Origin: Strigamia acuminata
Lineage: Eukaryota; Arthropoda; Chilopoda; Geophilomorpha; Linotaeniidae
Assembly: GCA_949358305.1 (NCBI GenBank)
Contig: OX442317.1
Location: 1 to 64,000, forward strand
Length of the DNA: 64,000 bases
Direction: 5' to 3'
The notes beneath the pieces were generated by a model. The model saw nothing but the letters and a program-made list of their open reading frames with translations, was not told the origin of the DNA and ran no database searches. Positions 33,426 through 44,440 of the stretch are shown here, piece by piece. The position numbers were made by a program, and so were the translations under genes. Positions within the stretch are counted from its first letter, which is position 1. Every line of letters begins with the position of its first letter.

Positions 33426-33875
33426 CCCATCCTTCCGGAAGTGGACCAAAAGGCAGTTGTACTTATAGATCACGTTGTCGCAGCCGCTGGCAAACAAATG
33501 ATCCAACTAAAGAGTAAAAATTAAATTGAATTAAATTAAAACTAAATAAAATTTGTTGAAAAATGGAAATTTACCTGTTTCCGAATTATCAATCGCCTGT
33601 CAAACAATAACAAACTCATCTCTCGCTGCTGTCGCAAAAACACCTGAAAAACATTTTAAAAAATTAAAATTCAACATTTAACTAGTCAGAAATTAATTTC
33701 ATTACCCACTTTTATCCATCGTTCTAAAATCTGCCCATTTGATGCTCCCTTTAGGACCAGAAAACTTGGCTATTCTGTTTTCCTGCTCGACGTCCAAAAT
33801 AGCCGTGGTCAAAGATATTCCACTCTCCCGGTACGCAACAAACGTCGAAAATTGCATTCTGGTGCGCCTGCACAC
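33426..33875 (-). pseudogene. WD40 gene remnant, most like CDT2/DTL
   Basis: Three minus-strand exons: 33875-33710 (TAATCTAG acceptor, GTGGGT donor), 33643-33575 (TTTTTCAG, GTAAAT) and 33506-33426 (CTCTTTAG, GTATGC). They read a WD-repeat pattern: SIKWADFRTMDK, then SVFATAARDEFVIV, then DRRLIIRKQ, then LFASGCDNVIYKYN. This resembles the DTL substrate receptor of CRL4 ubiquitin ligase (SLKSVAFSKFEKAVF-TGGRDG--MVWD and LFANCTDDNIYMFN; from memory). A frameshift sits between FVIV and DRR where VWD is expected, so the fragment is broken. Other WD40 proteins remain possible. Confidence 0.5.
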
Positions 33876-33948
33876 CTAGATTAAAGAAAAAAACGTTAAA
33901 GATCGTTTTAAATCATCAATAATTGACTTTATATTCAAAAAGTAAGTG

Positions 33949-34168
33949 TTCACGGTGCCTTGTTCTGTACAAACTGCTAGGAAATGTTCGTGACCGGAAG
34001 CACGGGCAGCTGAATGTCGGCGAGCAAGGGAAAATAAAACTACAGTGGATCGGGCCCAAATCCAGCGTCTTTAGTTTTCCTTGCTCGCCGACATCGAATT
34101 GATTCAGCTGCCCGTGCGGCCGGCCACGAACATTTTCTAGCAGTTTGTACAGAACAAGGCACCGTGAA
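33949..34168. mobile_element. 220-bp inverted repeat (MITE/hairpin element)
   Basis: Arms of ~90 nt match in inverted orientation. The left starts TTCACGGTGCCTTGTTCTGT; the right, in reverse complement, reads the same. They share TGTACAAACTGCTAG, GCACGGGCAGCTGAAT and GTCGGCGAGCAAGG, with a ~40-nt loop. No clear target duplication was found and there is no coding capacity. Confidence 0.75.
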
Positions 34169-34756
34169 AACGGTTTTTAGAACACCAAAAACACCCGTAT
34201 GTTGTTAAATGGCGAACGAGGGAAGCGCGCTAGCTTCGCCAACTTCCTAGTGCCGTATACAGAGGGCGCTTCCCAAGTACACACGTCAGCGTCAACGTGT
34301 GCTTGCTTTTGGATCGTCTGTTTCCCTAGGCCGCGGAAAAAGCAAAGAAAACCCGTCTTACCTTGCAAACTGGCGCGTCGGGGACGAAACCGGTGTCGGG
34401 CGGCGCTGTCGGACCACGCACCGAAACGAACGAGCTAGCGGCGCGCCGGCAGCGCCCGTGGCGTGCGGTGGCGACGTCCGCAACCGCCGACGAGACTAGC
34501 GTCATTGACCCGGTTTGAGATCCCGGTCCAGTTAACAACCTCGCGAACTAGAACAGCAAGAAACAACGTGGAAAAGTGTCATGTTTTCGAATCAAAAATA
34601 ATCACAAGCAATAAAGCATGCACACGTTACATTTCTCTTTTCAAGCCTACAATTTATAAAATAAAATACAAAAACAAAAAAAAAAAAAAAAAACGCCCAA
34701 AAAAAAAACCAAACATTTCAGATTTCATTACCGAATAAACAACAGAAATGCAAATT
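34169..34756. other. GC-richer island without identifiable gene
   Basis: 34200-34510 is clearly more GC-rich than its surroundings (GGCGCGCCGGCAGCGCCC). Several frames stay open for 60-80 codons, but none matches a known family. A poly-A run follows at 34677-34694. Confidence 0.35.
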
Positions 34757-35030
34757 AAAAATTATTTGATTAATTTTAGATGAATTTTGACCAAATTTGA
34801 TCAATTTTAGATGAATTTGGACCAAATTTGATCAATTTTAGATGAATTTTGACCAAAAATGATCAATTTCAGAAGAATTTTGACCAAATTTGATCAATTT
34901 TAGATGAATTTGGACCAAATTTGATCAGTTTTAGATGAATTTTAGATAAATTTTGAAAAAATTTCATGAATTTTAGATGAATTTTGACAAAATTTCATCA
35001 ATTTTATATGAATTTGGACGAAATTTGATA
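34757..35030. repeat. ~32-bp tandem repeat
   Basis: Eight or so units of GATGAATTTTGACCAAATTT followed by GATCAATTTTA, slightly diverged. Confidence 0.85.
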
Positions 35031-36012
35031 CTGTAATTACTGTGTTTATCCTATTCTTTCTCCAGCTTTAAGCATCGTTTGGTTCAATTCTTGAGTTACC
35101 AATTACCAATTATCAATTCCCAATTTCCAATTTCCAATTCCCAAATATGAAATATGAAATGCATCAGAGGTTTTTTGTTTCCATTGAATGAACACACTAA
35201 CGTGGCACTGCAGTGTTAATTACCCACAAGAGCATTTTTCTTTGAGCTGGAAGAGCAATTTGGAGGGCCAGTTTATAAATTTATACTAACAAATTATCCA
35301 AATAATGTATTCATCCACCACAAAGTAATCAGTACTAAAAAAAAACAAAAAACCAAAAAAAAAAAAAAAAAAAAGGACCAAAAAACCCCCAAAAAAAACC
35401 AAAAAAAGGACCAAAAATTAAAAAAAAACACCAAAATTACACACCAAAAATCCATCAATTCAAAGACCAAAAAGAAAAAAAACTCACAGAAAATTTGAGA
35501 TTTGGGCTCCTGAAGACACAACAAACTAACACAAGACCACATCACCCACATTGCATTCACCTACAGAACAGTATGACTGAGTCCACAGGGTCCAGTCTAT
35601 TGGGATGTAAAAATTAAAAATAGTTTGAACTCACCCCTCGTGTCCCCATATTGACCTGGGCAGGGCCTAAGGGCGATCCTCCTGATTGCAAAAGAAGGCA
35701 ACACCAAAAATTCCTGGAGGAAGAAAAAAATAAATAAATAAATCAATGAAAAAAAAAGCCATTTTGATCTTGCAGTTAACCGCCATTTGAGGCTGAAATA
35801 ATAAGTAAATAAACCAACTCACCTGGGGCACTAGGACTGCACTAGGGCTGCCTTCCCACAGAAGCCCAAATAACTAATTGGAGGAAAAAGAAAGAAAAAA
35901 ACAGTTAAAAGAAAATCCCAAAATATTAGGAAAATAAAAAAAGCTAATTCAATGCAAAAACAAATAAAACACAACAAACAAATACAAATTAAACCATTTT
36001 CACTGCTTTGCA
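35031..36012 (-). other. A-rich DNA with two exon-like modules on minus strand
   Basis: At 35340-35470 the sequence is A-runs with ACC interruptions. Two modules look like spliced exons on the minus strand: about 35719-35637 (CCTCCAG acceptor, GTGAGTTC donor) and about 35867-35825 (GTGAGTTG donor). They resemble in layout the modules at 20.4-20.9 kb and 3.1 kb. No product is recognised. Confidence 0.35.
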
Positions 36013-36197
36013 CCTAACCTAACCTAACCTAACCTAACCTAACCTAACCTAACCTAACCTAACCTAACCTAACCTAACCTAACCTAACCTAACCTAACCT
36101 AACCTAACCTAACCTAACCTAACCTAACCTAACCTAACCTAACCTAACCTAACCTAACCTAACCTAACCTAACCTAACCTAACCTAACCTAACCTAA
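36013..36197 (-). repeat. Telomere-type array, 37 perfect CCTAA units
   Basis: 185 bp of uninterrupted CCTAA (TTAGG on the minus strand), directly joined to the 18-bp array. Arthropod telomeres use TTAGG. Unique DNA on both sides makes this internal in the window, unless the assembly is wrong here. Confidence 0.97.
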
Positions 36198-38105
36198 CCT
36201 AAGCCTAAGCCTTAACCTAAGCCTAAGCCTTAACCTAAGCCTAAGCCTTAACCTAAGCCTAAGCCTTAACCTAAGCCTAAGCCTTAACCTAAGCCTAAGC
36301 CTTAACCTAAGCCTAAGCCTTAACCTAAGCCTAAGCCTTAACCTAAGCCTAAGCCTTAACCTAAGCCTAAGCCTTAACCTAAGCCTAAGCCTTAACCTAA
36401 GCCTAAGCCTTAACCTAAGCCTAAGCCTTAACCTAAGCCTAAGCCTTAACCTAAGCCTAAGCCTTAACCTAAGCCTAAGCCTTAACCTAAGCCTAAGCCT
36501 TAACCTAAGCCTAAGCCTTAACCTAAGCCTAAGCCTTAACCTAAGCCTAAGCCTTAACCTAAGCCTAAGCCTTAACCTAAGCCTAAGCCTTAACCTAAGC
36601 CTAAGCCTTAACCTAAGCCTAAGCCTTAACCTAAGCCTAAGCCTTAACCTAAGCCTAAGCCTTAACCTAAGCCTAAGCCTTAACCTAAGCCTAAGCCTTA
36701 ACCTAAGCCTAAGCCTTAACCTAAGCCTAAGCCTTAACCTAAGCCTAAGCCTTAACCTAAGCCTAAGCCTTAACCTAAGCCTAAGCCTTAACCTAAGCCT
36801 AAGCCTTAACCTAAGCCTAAGCCTTAACCTAAGCCTAAGCCTTAACCTAAGCCTAAGCCTTAACCTAAGCCTAAGCCTTAACCTAAGCCTAAGCCTTAAC
36901 CTAAGCCTAAGCCTTAACCTAAGCCTAAGCCTTAACCTAAGCCTAAGCCTTAACCTAAGCCTAAGCCTTAACCTAAGCCTAAGCCTTAACCTAAGCCTAA
37001 GCCTTAACCTAAGCCTAAGCCTTAACCTAAGCCTAAGCCTTAACCTAAGCCTAAGCCTTAACCTAAGCCTAAGCCTTAACCTAAGCCTAAGCCTTAACCT
37101 AAGCCTAAGCCTTAACCTAAGCCTAAGCCTTAACCTAAGCCTAAGCCTTAACCTAAGCCTAAGCCTTAACCTAAGCCTAAGCCTTAACCTAAGCCTAAGC
37201 CTTAACCTAAGCCTAAGCCTTAACCTAAGCCTAAGCCTTAACCTAAGCCTAAGCCTTAACCTAAGCCTAAGCCTTAACCTAAGCCTAAGCCTTAACCTAA
37301 GCCTAAGCCTTAACCTAAGCCTAAGCCTTAACCTAAGCCTAAGCCTTAACCTAAGCCTAAGCCTTAACCTAAGCCTAAGCCTTAACCTAAGCCTAAGCCT
37401 TAACCTAAGCCTAAGCCTTAACCTAAGCCTAAGCCTTAACCTAAGCCTAAGCCTTAACCTAAGCCTAAGCCTTAACCTAAGCCTAAGCCTTAACCTAAGC
37501 CTAAGCCTTAACCTAAGCCTAAGCCTTAACCTAAGCCTAAGCCTTAACCTAAGCCTAAGCCTTAACCTAAGCCTAAGCCTTAACCTAAGCCTAAGCCTTA
37601 ACCTAAGCCTAAGCCTTAACCTAAGCCTAAGCCTTAACCTAAGCCTAAGCCTTAACCTAAGCCTAAGCCTTAACCTAAGCCTAAGCCTTAACCTAAGCCT
37701 AAGCCTTAACCTAAGCCTAAGCCTTAACCTAAGCCTAAGCCTTAACCTAAGCCTAAGCCTTAACCTAAGCCTAAGCCTTAACCTAAGCCTAAGCCTTAAC
37801 CTAAGCCTAAGCCTTAACCTAAGCCTAAGCCTTAACCTAAGCCTAAGCCTTAACCTAAGCCTAAGCCTTAACCTAAGCCTAAGCCTTAACCTAAGCCTAA
37901 GCCTTAACCTAAGCCTAAGCCTTAACCTAAGCCTAAGCCTTAACCTAAGCCTAAGCCTTAACCTAAGCCTAAGCCTTAACCTAAGCCTAAGCCTTAACCT
38001 AAGCCTAAGCCTTAACCTAAGCCTAAGCCTTAACCTAAGCCTAAGCCTTAACCTAAGCCTAAGCCTTAACCTAAGCCTAAGCCTTAACCTAAGCCTAAGC
38101 CTTAA
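36198..38105 (-). repeat. 18-bp telomere-derived satellite, 106 perfect copies
   Basis: 1908 bp is exactly 106 units of CCTAAGCCTAAGCCTTAA with no variant seen. The unit is built from CCTAA/GCCTAA variants of the telomere pentamer, and the array starts in register from the last CCTAA unit. It ends at ACGTAAGCCGTTAAAGG. Confidence 0.97.
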
Positions 38106-38116
38106 CGTAAGCCGTT

Positions 38117-38150
38117 AAAGGTCAAAGGTCAAAGGTCAAAGTCAAACTTC
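38117..38150. repeat. (GGTCAAA)n microsatellite
   Basis: Four to five units with a final imperfect copy, immediately after the 18-bp array. Confidence 0.85.
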
Positions 38151-38162
38151 AAGGTCCATAGT

Positions 38163-38340
38163 TATTCTCGGATCTGACCAGTAAAGACTTGCTTATTCTC
38201 GGATCTAACGAGCAAAGACTTGCTTATTCTCGGATCTAACGGTTTGATTAGTCTCGGATCTAACGGTTTGATTAGTCTCGGATCTAACAACATGGTTATT
38301 CTCGGATCTAACGATTTAGTTATTCTCAGAAATAACGACA
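38163..38340. repeat. ~27-bp tandem repeat (TTATTCTCGGATCTAAC)
   Basis: Seven units of TTATTCTCGGATCTAAC with variable linkers (GAGCAAAGACTTGC, GGTTTGA). Confidence 0.85.
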
Positions 38341-38379
38341 TTTTGACTATAAACACTTTGTTTTAAATCAAAAAATCGT

Positions 38380-39393
38380 TGTTTTTTCTGAAATATCAAT
38401 TGTTTTGCTATTAAATCAATGTTTTAGCTAGGAAATCAATGTTTTTAGCTAAAAAATTGATGTTTTTGCAATAAGATCAATCTTTTTAGTCATAAAATTG
38501 ATGTTTTTGTTATGAAATCGATGTTTCTGCAATAAGATCAATGATTTTAGTCATAAAATCGATGTTTTTTGCGATAAAATCGATGTTTCTGCAATCAAAA
38601 CGATTTTTTAGCTATAAAATCTATGTGTTTGCTATCAAATCGATTATTTTTAGCTATACAATCGATGTTTTTAGCTAAAAAATTGATGTTTTTGTCATAA
38701 AATCGATGTTTTCTGCTATAAAATCGATGTTTCTGCAATAAGATCGACGTTTTTAGCCATGAAATCGATGTTTTTTGGTATAAAATTGATGTTTCTGCAA
38801 TAAAAACGATTTTTTAGCTATAAAATCAATGTTTTTGCTATCAAATCAATGTTTTCAGCTATAAAATCGATGTTTTTCAGCATAAAATCGATGTATTTAA
38901 CCATTAAATCGATGTTTTTGCTATTAGATCCATGTTTTCAGCTATAACATCGATGTTTTTTCTGATAAAATCGATGTTTCTGCAATCAAAACTATTTTTT
39001 GGCTATAAAATCATTGTTTTTGCTATCAAATCGATTATTTTTAGCTATACAATCGATGTTTTTAGCTATAAAATTGATGTTTTTGCTATAAAATCTATGT
39101 ATTTGGCCATTAAATCGATGTTTCTGCTATTAGATCGATGTTTTCAGCTATAAAATCAATGTTTTTTGTTATAAAATTGAAGTTTCTGCAATTAAAACGA
39201 TTTTTTAGCTACAAAATCGATCTTTTTAGCAAACAAATCGATGTTTTTAGCTAAAAAATCGATGTTTTTGCTATTAGATCCATGTTTTCAGCTATAAAAT
39301 CGATGTTTTTTGCGATAAAATCGATGTTTCTGCAATCAAAACTATTTTTTAGCTATAAAATCTTTGTTTTTGCTATCAAATCGATTATTTTTA
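38380..39393. repeat. ATCGATG minisatellite, block 1
   Basis: A ~21-bp unit with core AGCTATAAAATCGATG repeats about 45 times, with much drift. The same family recurs at 45955-46180, 47845-48600, 55648-55873, 57538-58293 and 60850-61500. Apparent ORFs here only translate the repeat. Confidence 0.9.
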
Positions 39394-41524
39394 GCAAACT
39401 ACTCTTGCACGGAGTCGAGCAGATCGTAGTCAGCTTGATGGAAGTCGTTTTGCCTTTAATGAAACAATTAAAAAACATTGAATACCAAATATATTGATAT
39501 TTTACTAATAATTTATGTGTTTCCGATAAAAATTTAATTAATCCGGGTGATATTTCAAAAGATCTCGAAGTTTTTTAGCAAAATATGCCAACTTGACATT
39601 TCCGCCATCTATTCTCAAAACCACAAACTACTCTGTGCACGGAGTCGGGCAGATCCTAGTCAGCTTGATGGAAGTCGTTTTGCCTTTAATGAAACGATTA
39701 AAAAACATTGAATACCAAATATATTGATATTTTACTAATAATTTATGTGTTTCCGATAAAAATTTAATAAATTTGGATAATATTTCAAAAGATCTCGAGG
39801 TTTTCACACAAAATATGCCGTTGACATTTCCTCCATCTATTCTCAAAAGCACAAACTACTTTGTGCACAGAATCGGGCAGATCGTAGTCAGCTTGATGGA
39901 AGTCGTTTTGCCTTTAATGAAACGATTAAAAAACATTGAATACCAAATATATTGATATTTTACTAATAATTTATGTGTTTACGATAAAAATTTAATTAAT
40001 CCGGATGATATTTCAAAAGATCTCGAGGTTTTTTAACAAAATATGCCAACTAGACATTTCCGCCATCTATTCTCAAAACCACAAACTACTCTGTGCACGG
40101 AATCGGGCAGATCCTAGTCAGCTTGATGGAAGTCGTTTTGCCTTTAATGAAACGATTAAAAAACATTGAATACCAAATATATTGATATTTTACTAATAAT
40201 TTATGTGTTTACGATAAAAATTTAATTAATCCGGATGATATTTCAAAAGATCTCGAGGTTTTTTAACAAAATATGCCAACTAGACATTTCCGCCATCTAT
40301 TCTCAAAACCACAAACTACTCTGTGCACGGAATCGGGCAGATCCTAGTCAGCTTGATGGAAGTCGTTTTGCCTTTAATGAAACGATTAAAAAACATTGAA
40401 TACCAAATATATTGATATTTTACTAATAATTTATGTGTTTCCGATAAAAATTTAATTAATTTGGGTGATATTTCAAAAGATCTCGAGGTTTTTTAACAAA
40501 ATATGCCAACTTGACATTTCCGCCATCTATTCTCAAAAGCACAAACTACTTTGTGCACGGAATCGGGCAGATCGTAGTCAGCTTGATGGAAGTCGTTTTG
40601 CCTTTAATGAAACGATTAAAAAACATTGAATACCAAATATATTAATATTTTACTAATAATTTATGTGTTTCCGATAAAAATTTAATTAATCAGGGTGATA
40701 TTTCAAAAGATCTCGAGGTTTTTTAACAAAATATGCCAACTAGACATTTCCGCCATCTATTCTCAAAACCACAAACTACTCTGTGCACGGAATCGGGCAG
40801 ATCCTAGTCAGCTTGATGGAAGTCGTTTTGCCTTTAATGAAACGATTAAAAAACATTGAATACCAAATATATTGATATTTTACTAATAATTTATGTGTTT
40901 CCGATAAAAATTTAATTAATTTGGGTGATATTTCAAAAGATCTCGAGGTTTTTTAACAAAATATGCCAACTTGACATTTCCGCCATCTATTCTCAAAAGC
41001 ACAAACTACTTTGTGCACGGAATCGGGCAGATCGTAGTCAGCTTGATGGAAGTCGTTTTGCCTTTAATGAAACGATTAAAAAACATTGAATACCAAATAT
41101 ATTGATATTTTACTAATAATTTATGTGTTTCCGATAAAAATTTAATTAATTTGGGTGATATTTCAAAAGATCTCGAGGTTTTTTAACAAAATATGCCAAC
41201 TTGACATTTCCGCCATCTATTCTCAAAAGCACAAACTACTTTGTGCACGGAATCGGGCAGATCGTAGTCAGCTTGATGGAAGTCGTTTTGCCTTTAATGA
41301 AACGATTAAAAAACATTGAATACCAAATATATTAATATTTTACTAATAATTTATGTGTTTCCGATAAAAATTTAAGAAATCCGGGTGATATTTCAAAAGA
41401 TCTCGAGGTTTTTTAACAAAATATGCCAAGTTGACATTTCCGCCATCTATTCTCAAAACCACAAACTACTCTGTGCACGGAGTCGGGCAGATCGTAGTCA
41501 GCTTGATAGAAGTCAGATTGCCTT
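39394..41524 (+). repeat. 230-bp tandem repeat, about nine copies
   Basis: The landmark CGCCATCTATTCTC recurs at 39603, 39831 (CTCC variant), 40061, 40291, 40521, 40751, 40981, 41211 and 41441, giving a 228-230 bp period. Copies differ at scattered sites. The first is partial and fuses to the minisatellite. The last unit leads into the HFM1 remnant. The 9.7-kb unit starts inside the array. Confidence 0.95.
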
Positions 41525-41559
41525 TAATGAATTTAATCTAAAACGGTTATGGTTGTCGT

Positions 41560-41745
41560 TTTCAACATGCAGTAATGTTAGTGCATTGAAAATACAGGAT
41601 TTCTGGTAATAAATTTAATTTTTAGTTGAGTTATTGTAATATGACGTAATTTTTATGCCAGATTATCGGGTTGCCATCTAGCAGATTTCGTCTGAACTAT
41701 GCAAATTTGTAAGAATACTCCGAGATGGCGCCACGTTAAAAACAA
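41560..41745 (+). repeat. Dispersed ~180-bp repeat (GAGATGGCGC family)
   Basis: Block with TTGAGTTATTGTAAT, CAGA-TATCGGGTT, GATTTCGTC and GAGATGGCGC. Related same-strand copies lie at 45480-45600 and 45655-45835, and a shorter inverted relative at 46350-46430. It abuts the HFM1 remnant. It could be a SINE- or MITE-like family. Confidence 0.65.
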
Positions 41746-42769
41746 TGCCGCCATTTTTTTTTGCATTTTCCCTTCATTACGATCGATAGTCTTCGACGAG
41801 GTAAATGAACTAGAATTTGAATCGAATTGATTATCCCCAATTAATTTATTTGCTCATCTGTTCCTTCAGGTTTTATTCACCGATCAATCGATCGTTGTAT
41901 CGGCGCCGACGGGGTCAGGAAAAACGGTCATATTCGAATTGGCGATCATCCGTTTACTGATGAAAAACGAAAACGTCAAAACCGTCTACGGCATGTTTAA
42001 TCGTTCCTGATTATCCGCTCGTTGTCTAAATCACTAATTTCTTCGTTAGTGGGTCCCGTCAAGGCACTCTGCAGCGAAAAATGCAGAGATTGGAAGGAGA
42101 AATTCGCTTATTTGGGTTTAACGTGCTCCAAATTGACGGGCGACACCGTAGGAAACGAATACACAATCATAAAAAACTCTTTCATTATTCGAACAATTCC
42201 CGTGGGTGAACTATCGTCATTACGAAAACGATAAATCGTTGACATTTATTCATTTCAAGGAAAAATGGGACAAATTAACGCGATGTTGGACCAACAACGA
42301 AGAATTGAAACAGCTCGTCAAACTATTCCTAATCGACAACGTGCGGAAATGAATATGCAGAACCAATTCCAACAACGGCAGCTTAAATTTGTCAAATATT
42401 TCAGGTGCATCTTCTCAATTGTGAGTCTCGTGGACCCACGTTAGAAGCGGTTGTTAGCCGGATGAAGATGTTACACACGACGGGAGTAGAGCAAAAATCG
42501 GGGATAGGATACGATTTTTGGCCATCTCCGCCACTATTCCGCATGCGGATGACGTAAATTACACACCGAATCAAAGGTCTAGTTATTTATTACTCCATTT
42601 CGTTTGTAGATCGGAAAATGGTTGAGTTACGACGATTTGCGAGCCATAAATGTTAAAGTCGGCGACGAAATGCGACCAGTGGAAAGTAACGTTGCTGCTT
42701 CATCAATTTTAGTTTGATTCAAACGAGTTTAGGAAATATTGGCGTCCAATTTTCGAGGATATATCAGGA

Positions 42770-43290
42770 TTTTTCAAAATAATGCGCGTTAGTCAACGAA
42801 TTTCTAAATGTGTGCTTGAAATGAGCATTTCTTGAAATTGTTTTTTATTCTTTTTAATTTATGTGTATTTAATTAAGGTATTTTGTTTTTGCTTCGCGGG
42901 ATGATTACTAGCTGTGTTTGAACGCTGTTCTGCTGTCGAAGTGTGTTCGCGCTCAACTGTGGGAGAATTCTTAGCTTTGGAGTCAGGAAAATGAGACGAG
43001 TACGATGAATTAAAACGAATGAAAGATCCCGCTTTGATGACAGCTCGACAAGTAAATTGATTTGAAAGATTTAGATGCAATAAATAGTTGATTTTCTATG
43101 CTAGAGAGCGCTTTTAGAGAATAAAACTCAACGGGATGGAACGATACCCGATCTGCAAATGATACCGTCGGTTTATTGTGTTCGTGTTAAAATTAACGAT
43201 TTTTGTTTATTTTTAATTAATGCGTGATGGTATTGCAGATGCATCGACGCAAAATGGATCGTTGTTGGTAATTGTGTTGGCTCCGAATTT
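42770..43290 (+). repeat. Displaced block: mid-Sec63 of HFM1 plus start of GTF2H3, inserted in HFM1
   Basis: This block matches 46480-46990. Around 42900-43075 it encodes, in two frames with stops, LNAVLLSKCVRAQLWENS and ELKRMKDPALMTARQVN. That is the Sec63 stretch missing between KTRQMKI and TSFKKI further down the same gene. It then carries the GTF2H3 intron end and part of its second exon (43240-43283, LLVIVL), and fuses to HFM1 motif VI (ATTTCTCCAAATGATCGG). Domain order is therefore scrambled. Confidence 0.75.
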
Positions 43291-44069
43291 CTCCAAATGA
43301 TCGGTCGAGCCGGTCGACCGCAATACGACGTGCTGTCCACCTTAAAGGTATAAAAAAAATATGATTTTTGTGATTTTGTTTTCAATCTTTTCCAAGGTTA
43401 AATACGAGAATTTGATCGGTGGGACGCAACTCGTTGAATCCCATCTGCATAAGCATTTAATTGAGCATCTGAACAGCGAGATCGTTTTACGAACAATAAG
43501 CGACGTGGGAGTGTTGTTGAGTTGGATTCGCTCCACATTTCTCTACGTTCGAGTCTTGAAACATCCGAAACTCTACGGAATGCAAGAAAATATGGAAAAA
43601 GACGCGCTGGAGTCGACATTACTCGGTTTTTGTGTCTATTTTTTCTAAAATAAAATCAAAATCAAATATTTTGTCAATTTTGCAGACATGTGCGTGCGCA
43701 GTATCAACACGTTGGTCGACAACGACATAATTCGGATGGGTGAAGAAGGATTTGATCTGTGCCCGACTCAGACGGGACGTTTAATGGCCCGTTACTGCCT
43801 GGCGTTTGACACGATGAAGTTGTTTATAAAGTCGACGAGTGACGCCACGATGAGCGATTTGGTCGAACTGCTCGCGTCGTGTACGGAATTAATGATGTAA
43901 CGCTGCGGACGTCGGAGAAAAAGACGTTGAACGCTAAGAATAAGGATGAAGTCGGGCCGACAATTCGTTTTCCGATGGAGGGGAAGATCAAAACGCGACA
44001 AATGAAGATTACATCGTTTAAAAAAATCAAGGATGTAAACCCGAGAGAACTTGAAATGGGTGAATTTTT

Positions 44070-44440
44070 TTTAATTGAATGTAATTGATTTTGATTTCGT
44101 TGAAAATTCAATTTCATTCGAATTTTATAATTCGATTTTCCTAATTCTTAATTCGATTTTCCGATTTTTAATCTAATTTTCCTAATTTGTAATTCAATTT
44201 TCCTAATCTTTAATTCGATTTTCTTAATTTTTAATTTAATTTCCTTAATTTTTGGTTCAATTTTTTGATTTTTTATTCAATTTTTTGATTTTTTATTCTA
44301 TTTTTTGATTTTTTATTCTATTTTTTGATTTTTTATTCAATTTTTTCGATTTTTTTATTCAATTTTTCGAATTTTAAATCAAATTTAAAATTGAATTCAA
44401 TTTTATTTGCTTTGATTTTGATTTTCATTCAATTCTTGTC
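44070..44440. repeat. T-rich degenerate repeat inside an HFM1 intron
   Basis: Units of AATTCGATTTTCCTAATTTTT and TTTTTGATTTTTTATTCAA fill the intron before the NRHPPFG exon. It is repeated in copies 2 and 3. Confidence 0.75.

Noticed and set aside
36013-38105. CRISPR-like array or true chromosome end
   Set aside because: Units are contiguous with no spacers, and unique or repeat DNA lies on both sides, so it is an internal telomere-derived satellite.
42859-43080. 73-residue minus ORF repeated in all copies
   Set aside because: Antisense shadow of the HFM1 Sec63 fragment (plus strand reads SKCVRAQLWENS).
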